Shown here one piece after another: positions 6,024 through 9,950 of a stretch of DNA of 9,950 nucleotides. The translations under genes were made by a program, and so were the position numbers. The notes beneath the pieces were generated by a model. The model worked only from the letters and a program-made list of their open reading frames with translations, was not told the origin of the DNA and ran no database searches. This DNA comes from Bdellovibrionales bacterium (lineage in GTDB: Bacteria; Bdellovibrionota; Bacteriovoracia; Bacteriovoracales; Bacteriovoracaceae): positions 1-9,950 of the forward strand of contig SXUH01000299.1 of the NCBI GenBank assembly GCA_005791855.1, read 5' to 3'. Within the stretch, counting starts at the first letter, position 1. Each line of letters opens with the position of its first letter.

Positions 6024-6342
6024 GGAAGTTTGCGAGGTAGAGCAAGCCCAAGCCAAGGCCGATGATGAAGAGGGTGTTTCTTTTGAAATAGCAGATAAGT
6101 GCCATGAAGAGCAGGATGAGGAATCTCTCTTTCCCCGCCAGGGCTTCGACCCTCCCATGGTGGAAGAAGGCCGCGGGCATGACGAGGGCCGGAAAGATGG
6201 CCGCGGGGATGTAGGTGAAGAGTTCCCGGAGCTTCGGAGAGATGTTCACTCTGTGAGAAACGGCGATGAAGCAGCCACGGATGAGGATGGTGCCGACGAC
6301 CAGGAGGAAGACGTTGGTGAGAAAATAGCCCTGGTCGATCAC
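6010..6342 (-). CDS. azlD: AzlD-family branched-chain amino acid exporter subunit
   Basis: A 110-residue membrane protein, the usual AzlD length. It starts with GTG at 6340-6342, which overlaps the azlC stop by 4 nt (GTGA), so translation is probably coupled. Four hydrophobic helices are visible at about 7-28, 42-60, 73-86 and 90-107. The family signature region IRGCFIAV...LRELFTYIPAAIFPALVMP (21-56) is present. AzlD pairs with AzlC in the inner membrane to export branched-chain amino acids and analogues such as azaleucine; some homologues handle other amino acids, so the substrate is inferred. The frame ends inside the operon terminator. Nothing suggests truncation. Confidence 0.9.
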   Translation of the reverse strand: MIDQGYFLTNVFLLVVGTILIRGCFIAVSHRVNISPKLRELFTYIPAAIFPALVMPAAFFHHGRVEALAGKERFLILLFMALICYFKRNTLFIIGLGLGLLYLANFLGQA

Positions 6343-7019
6343 GCGCCCTGCTTCGGTTGGATGAGGGCCCAGGCGGCTCCGATCGAGATCAGCGCCGTGA
6401 CGATGAGGCCGGTCTTCATCGGCAGACTATAGAAGAGGAGGGAGAGGATGGAGCTCAGGAGGGCGATCGCCTTGTGCTTGCTGGTCTTGAGGGTCGGGAT
6501 CAAGAGGGCGACGAAGCTCAGGGGGATGGCGAAGTCGAGGGAGAGGGACGCGGGAGCGAAGTTCCCGAAGACGAACCCCGCGATCACCGAGGCGTGCCAG
6601 GCGAGGCCCATGCTCACGGCCGTTCCCAGGTAGAACTGGGTCGCCTCCTCATTACTTTTGAAACTGTCCACGTTCGCTGTCATCGCGGCGTAGCTCTGAT
6701 CCGTGAGAGTGAAGGCGCAGATGAATTTAATAAATGGGCTGGCGGTTTTAAGATATGGCGACATTGCGGCACTGTATAAAAGAAAACGAAGGTTGATGAT
6801 GAGCCCCGTGGTCACGACGACCAGGATGGCGGCATTGAGTTTCATGAGATCCGTCGTGGCGAGCTGTGCCGCACCGGCGTAGACGGTGACGTTCATCAGC
6901 ATCGCCTGCCAGAACTCGAGCTTTGCTTCCGCAAACGCCGATCCCATCACCGCACCGAAGGGGACGATGCCGGAGATGATCGGGATGATCGAACGGAATC
7001 CGAGTTTGAACTGCTCCAT
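6339..7019 (-). CDS. azlC: AzlC-family branched-chain amino acid exporter subunit
   Basis: A 226-residue polytopic inner-membrane protein, normal for AzlC. The ATG at 7017-7019 gives MEQFKLGFRSIIPIISGIVP, matching the family start. A GTG at 7055 would add 12 residues not expected in the family and lacks a good ribosome site. Family features are visible: IVPFGAVMGSAFAEA (18-32), the NVTVYAGAAQLA block (43-54), INLRFLLYSAAMSPYLK (75-91) and the FTLTDQSYA motif (103-111). Further helices run from about 128 to 222. With AzlD it forms the exporter; this subunit is the main translocator. It is first in the operon. GGAGG stands only 1 nt before the ATG, unusually close. A possible promoter lies at 7109-7137. 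Confidence 0.93.
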   Translation of the reverse strand: MEQFKLGFRSIIPIISGIVPFGAVMGSAFAEAKLEFWQAMLMNVTVYAGAAQLATTDLMKLNAAILVVVTTGLIINLRFLLYSAAMSPYLKTASPFIKFICAFTLTDQSYAAMTANVDSFKSNEEATQFYLGTAVSMGLAWHASVIAGFVFGNFAPASLSLDFAIPLSFVALLIPTLKTSKHKAIALLSSILSLLFYSLPMKTGLIVTALISIGAAWALIQPKQGA

Positions 7020-7020
7020 G

Positions 7021-7033
7021 CCTCCTATGGTAC
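7021..7033 (-). promoter_or_regulatory. Start-adjacent leader motif GTACCATAGGAGG
   Basis: On the minus strand this 13-mer ends one base before the azlC ATG. It differs at a single position from the block directly in front of the DUF1460 gene (2587-2599). It includes a strong Shine-Dalgarno (AGGAGG), but with only 1-nt spacing. Confidence 0.4.
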
Positions 7034-7108
7034 GGGCGGAGGGACAATCTGACACCGAAAATTTCCAATATGTTATCTTTTACTCACACCCCTTCCGCTC
7101 TTTAAACA

Positions 7109-7137
7109 AATATCATATTCACTTCCGACGCCTTCAA
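7109..7137 (-). promoter_or_regulatory. Possible azlCD promoter overlapping a palindrome
   Basis: On the minus strand TTGAAG (7137-7132) and GATATT (7114-7109) are 17 nt apart; each matches four of six consensus bases. The -10 overlaps the perfect palindrome AATAT-C-ATATT (7109-7119), so a repressor could bind there. The site lies in the divergent gap between azlC and the 7155 gene and would leave a leader of about 80 nt. No clear promoter for the + strand gene is visible in the same gap. Confidence 0.3.
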
Positions 7138-7154
7138 TTGCATAGGAGAATACA

Positions 7155-9950
7155 ATGAAGTCAAGCTCGCTCTTGGTCCTGGCATGCCTTTTCACCTCGG
7201 TCCCGACCTTCGCTCAGAGTCTTCCAGATGAAATCAACTACGGCCCTTTCCAGACCCGCTACCGGAGCCTGCAGGGACAGATCTCGTCGCTTACCTCGGA
7301 CCTCTCCGAATCCCAGTCCCGGCTCGCCCAGACCAAGAAGTTCATCTCCAGCATGAGTTCCCACATCACAGGCCTCGAGCGGAAGATCTCCGATGCGGAG
7401 GTCGACATCGCCACCCACCGGCGGCTGATCCCGGACCTCTCTCAGCGGATCTCGGACAGCCGGAGTGAAGAGGGTCGGCTCCGGAGCGAGATCCGCTCCC
7501 AGGAGTCTCTGGACTCGAGCCTCAGCAGCAGCTACCAGCAGGAGTTAAACGAGCTCAAGCCGCTCGAGGCGGCCCTCGCCCGGAACGAGCAGCGCCTCCG
7601 GGATGCGGAACGGGAACTCACGGCCCTCGAGCGTGAACTGAGCCGGGCCCAGGATGCCGTGGGCCGGTCCAAGCAGGAGATGGTGGCCCTCGAGAGGAAG
7701 ATCCAGAGCGAGCAGGCAGAGCAGCGGCGGATGGCACAGGACCTCGCTTCCTTCCCGGCCCGCACCCAGAAGCTCGAGGGCCTCGTCCGGAGCCTCGAGA
7801 GCTCCCTGAGTTCGACCAATTCCCAGCTAAGCACGGCCAACTCGACCCTCTCAAGCCTCGTCTCCGAAGCCCTCGCCGCCCGGAGAGAACTCGAGAAGCT
7901 CGAGAGCTCCGGCGCCTCGAAGGAAGAGATCCAGGCGGCCCGCGGCCGGCTCGAAGCCGCTTCCGCCAGACGGGACGCCGCCGCCGCGGAGGTCAAGACC
8001 CTCAAGACCCAGGTCGCCCGGCTCGAGAGCGAGCTGAGCACGACCCGGTCCCAGCTCTCCCAGCTCAGTAGCGAGCACGCGGCCCTCAAAACCCGCATCG
8101 CCCAGTCCGAGCAGAGAGAGCGGCAGTACGAGAACGAGCTCGCCCGGGAACGGTCCGAGCTCGGCCGCCTGCAGGCCGACGTGGACGTCGCCCGCAGGAA
8201 CGTCGACTCGCGACGAAGCATCGCCGCTTCGATCCAGAGCGAGGTCCGATCGGATGAGGCCCGCGTCTCCCGCCAGCAGGCGGTGGTGAGCGATCTCGTG
8301 AGACGGATCAACGCCGTCAGGGAACGGATCAGCTCCCTCGGGAGTAGCCTCCGGTCCGTCGAAGCACAAACGCAAACCCTCTCCAGCGAACTGGACTCGC
8401 GCCAGGCGGCCATCCCGAAGCTCGAAGGCCAGATCCGGTCACAGAGAAACGAAATCGCCGAAGGGAAAACCGAGATCGCCCAGGCGCAGAGGGACGTAGC
8501 TTCCCTCGAGCAAAGCATCGAAGTCTTGGAAGCGAAGATCGCGCAGGTCAGCCGTGAGAGCGACGGCGTGGAGGCCCAGATGACCCAACGGCTCAACCTC
8601 TACCGCCGGTTCAAGTCCGAAGCCGAGGCCCTGGGGAGTTCTCAGGCAGAACCGGCCAAGGAGCTCGGATCCCAGGAGGGACTTAAGATCTCAAACCGAA
8701 TCTCGAAGACCAACGGGGAGTCCGGCGGACTCGAATTGGGGAGCGCCCAGGCCAAGTACTGGGGCACCGTCCGCGGAGAGATCCAGGGGTACGACGGCGG
8801 GTACGCGGAAGGCATGGCCTCCGCGGAGGACATCGCGCGGGCAGAAGCGGATGCCAAGAAGAAAGGTGCCGAGGATGCCTACCTCTTTGCGACGGCTCAC
8901 TTCAAGCCGGCCTTCTTCGAAGAGTTCGTCCAGCTCGAGTTCAAGAAGCCCCTAAGGCCAGCGGCCCAGAAGAACATGAAGGGGCTGGGATTCCGAAGAG
9001 CGCTCGAACTCGCCCCTGCCGTGGCCGGTGTCGAGCCGGTGACGGCGGCGGAAGTTTCCCGCTCGCTGGAAGTGAAGACGGTCCTCGACGCCACCATCAG
9101 CAAGCTCGCCCAGGACTTGAAGACCGTGGAAACCAAGGCCTCGAGACTCAAGGACCCGGCCCTCGCCTTCGAAGCTCCGGCATCCGTCCCGTTCGGGAAG
9201 GCCGACTGCAAGAACATCTACAAGGGCCTCCAGGTCTTCAAGGACGCCTGCGAAGCTTCCTACAAGGAAGCCTTCGGCGCTCTCTTCGAGGAAAGCGCTC
9301 GGGAAACCTTCGGCGGGAGCTACCCGCAGAGCTACGAGAGCATCCTCGAAGCTTCGACCCTCACCGCGAGAGAAGCCAAGTACCCCGCGGACCTGAAGGT
9401 CGCCTTCGACGTCGGAAGGGCCGAAGGGCTCAAGCTCGGGAAGATCGAAGTCTATCGACAGACCTACGCCAGGGCCCACAAGCTTGCCTACGATACCGAG
9501 CTCCCACTCGCCAGGGAGCGGACGAAGGTCGAAGCGGGCCTCGAGCTTTCCACTTTCCTCACGCGGAAGCCGCTCCTGACCCTCGCCGCTTCGAAGCTCG
9601 AAGCCCAGGACTTCCGCGGCGGTGAAGAGATCACCGTCCTGACGAAGGTGAAGAACGTCTCGAAGGTCGCCTCGAGTTCTCCCGTTCTTATCAAGATCAC
9701 GGAAGCGAAGAACGCCGAACTGGTGACGGGCCAGGCCGTGCTAAACTCCCCGGCGGCCCCGGGAGCGCTCACCGACATGCCGGGCCTTAAAGTGCGGGTT
9801 TCCCAGAGTGCCCGCACGGGGGAGAAGGTTGTCATCAAGGGAACTGTTGACCTGCCGGGAGTCCTCTACCGGCCAGCGAGGCAGGAAAAGTTCGAGCTCG
9901 AACAGGTCCTCAGCGCCAATCCGGCGAGCAACTTGAACCTGACCTACTCG
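7155..9950 (+). CDS. Very large secreted coiled-coil protein (3' end beyond window)
   Basis: An open frame runs from ATG 7155 to the right edge with no stop, giving 932 visible residues. AGGAGA (7144-7149) sits 5 nt upstream. Residues 1-20 are a signal peptide (TFA cleavage before Gln21). A lipoprotein reading at Cys11 is less likely because the hydrophobic stretch before it is too short. Residues 33-492 are an almost continuous coiled coil rich in Ser, Arg, Glu, Gln and Leu, with a few proline breaks. Next come a glycine-rich linker, a GX3 repeat at 545-565, a helical region with Cys685 and Cys699 (the only mature cysteines), a second GX3 run at 750-762, and from about 807 a beta-rich Val/Thr stretch (TVLTKVKNVSKVASSSPVLI) resembling a CARDB or Ig-like sandwich. 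It resembles SMC/Rad50-type coiled coils only in composition; no ATP-binding motif is visible. A structural envelope or surface role is inferred. The specific family is not recognised. Confidence 0.9.
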   Translation, partial: MKSSSLLVLACLFTSVPTFAQSLPDEINYGPFQTRYRSLQGQISSLTSDLSESQSRLAQTKKFISSMSSHITGLERKISDAEVDIATHRRLIPDLSQRISDSRSEEGRLRSEIRSQESLDSSLSSSYQQELNELKPLEAALARNEQRLRDAERELTALERELSRAQDAVGRSKQEMVALERKIQSEQAEQRRMAQDLASFPARTQKLEGLVRSLESSLSSTNSQLSTANSTLSSLVSEALAARRELEKLESSGASKEEIQAARGRLEAASARRDAAAAEVKTLKTQVARLESELSTTRSQLSQLSSEHAALKTRIAQSEQRERQYENELARERSELGRLQADVDVARRNVDSRRSIAASIQSEVRSDEARVSRQQAVVSDLVRRINAVRERISSLGSSLRSVEAQTQTLSSELDSRQAAIPKLEGQIRSQRNEIAEGKTEIAQAQRDVASLEQSIEVLEAKIAQVSRESDGVEAQMTQRLNLYRRFKSEAEALGSSQAEPAKELGSQEGLKISNRISKTNGESGGLELGSAQAKYWGTVRGEIQGYDGGYAEGMASAEDIARAEADAKKKGAEDAYLFATAHFKPAFFEEFVQLEFKKPLRPAAQKNMKGLGFRRALELAPAVAGVEPVTAAEVSRSLEVKTVLDATISKLAQDLKTVETKASRLKDPALAFEAPASVPFGKADCKNIYKGLQVFKDACEASYKEAFGALFEESARETFGGSYPQSYESILEASTLTAREAKYPADLKVAFDVGRAEGLKLGKIEVYRQTYARAHKLAYDTELPLARERTKVEAGLELSTFLTRKPLLTLAASKLEAQDFRGGEEITVLTKVKNVSKVASSSPVLIKITEAKNAELVTGQAVLNSPAAPGALTDMPGLKVRVSQSARTGEKVVIKGTVDLPGVLYRPARQEKFELEQVLSANPASNLNLTYS

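Noticed and set aside
5863..6432. A 189-codon plus-strand frame over azlD
   Set aside because: It is antisense to azlD and crosses the terminator and the start of the protease gene; its composition is Asp/Glu-rich with no fold.
7020..7055. N-terminal extension of AzlC from a GTG at 7055
   Set aside because: The added 12 residues are not expected in AzlC, and no clear ribosome site precedes the GTG.
7532..8596. A 354-codon open frame on the minus strand inside the coiled-coil gene
   Set aside because: The sense gene uses CTC-GAG for Leu-Glu very often; CTCGAG is self-complementary, so stops are rare on the other strand. The translation is Ser/Arg/Ala-rich with no recognisable fold.
7155..8640. 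Reading the coiled-coil protein as an SMC, Rad50 or chromosome-segregation ATPase
   Set aside because: There is no Walker A or B motif in the visible sequence and there is a signal peptide; any similarity would come from coiled-coil composition alone.
1..9950. CRISPR arrays, insertion sequences, tRNA or rRNA genes, phage or toxin-antitoxin modules
   Set aside because: No regularly spaced repeats, transposase motifs, terminal inverted repeats, RNA-gene sequences or paired small ORFs of that type were seen on either strand.

Overview
The window looks like a stretch of a GC-rich, Gram-negative chromosome. Genes are dense and strongly GC-ending in codon use (Leu CTC, Ile ATC, Arg CGG, Glu GAG), and are separated by short AT-rich gaps of about 80 to 160 bases. 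Most proteins carry Sec-type signal peptides, which implies a periplasm and outer membrane. The mix of an exported oligopeptidase-B-like protease, a DUF1460-type amidase, AzlCD and long secreted coiled-coil proteins would suit a Bdellovibrionota or related deltaproteobacterial lineage. That placement is a guess from style, not from a marker gene. I see no rRNA, tRNA, CRISPR array, transposase, integrase or phage gene, and no gene-free stretch over 300 bases.

Layout, left to right. 1-1010 (-) is an unrecognised exported helical protein that runs off the left edge. 1173-1655 (+) is a small secreted protein with two cysteines. A strong hairpin at 1665-1691 separates it from the convergent DUF1460 amidase-like gene at 1693-2586 (-). 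Across a divergent AT-rich gap, 2727-3542 (+) encodes a single-pass membrane protein with a coiled coil and a lysine-rich tail. Its stop codon abuts the stop of a 66-residue Cys-containing ORF at 3543-3743 (-). A terminator at 3817-3842 serves the large S9A protease gene at 3852-5927 (-). Behind it lies an azlC-azlD operon (7019 to 6010, -) that ends in a T8 terminator. A second divergent gap precedes a very large secreted coiled-coil protein, 7155 to beyond 9950 (+).

Only azlC-azlD is a clear operon (4-nt GTGA overlap, two-part branched-chain amino acid exporter). The other genes appear to be single transcription units. Their shared theme is the cell envelope: five have signal peptides, and two of those are hydrolases (a cell-wall amidase-like enzyme and a basic-residue-specific peptidase). 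No new multi-gene system is evident. The most unusual items are the two coiled-coil envelope proteins, the export signal and cysteine pair on the oligopeptidase B homologue, and several possible 5'-leader control elements.
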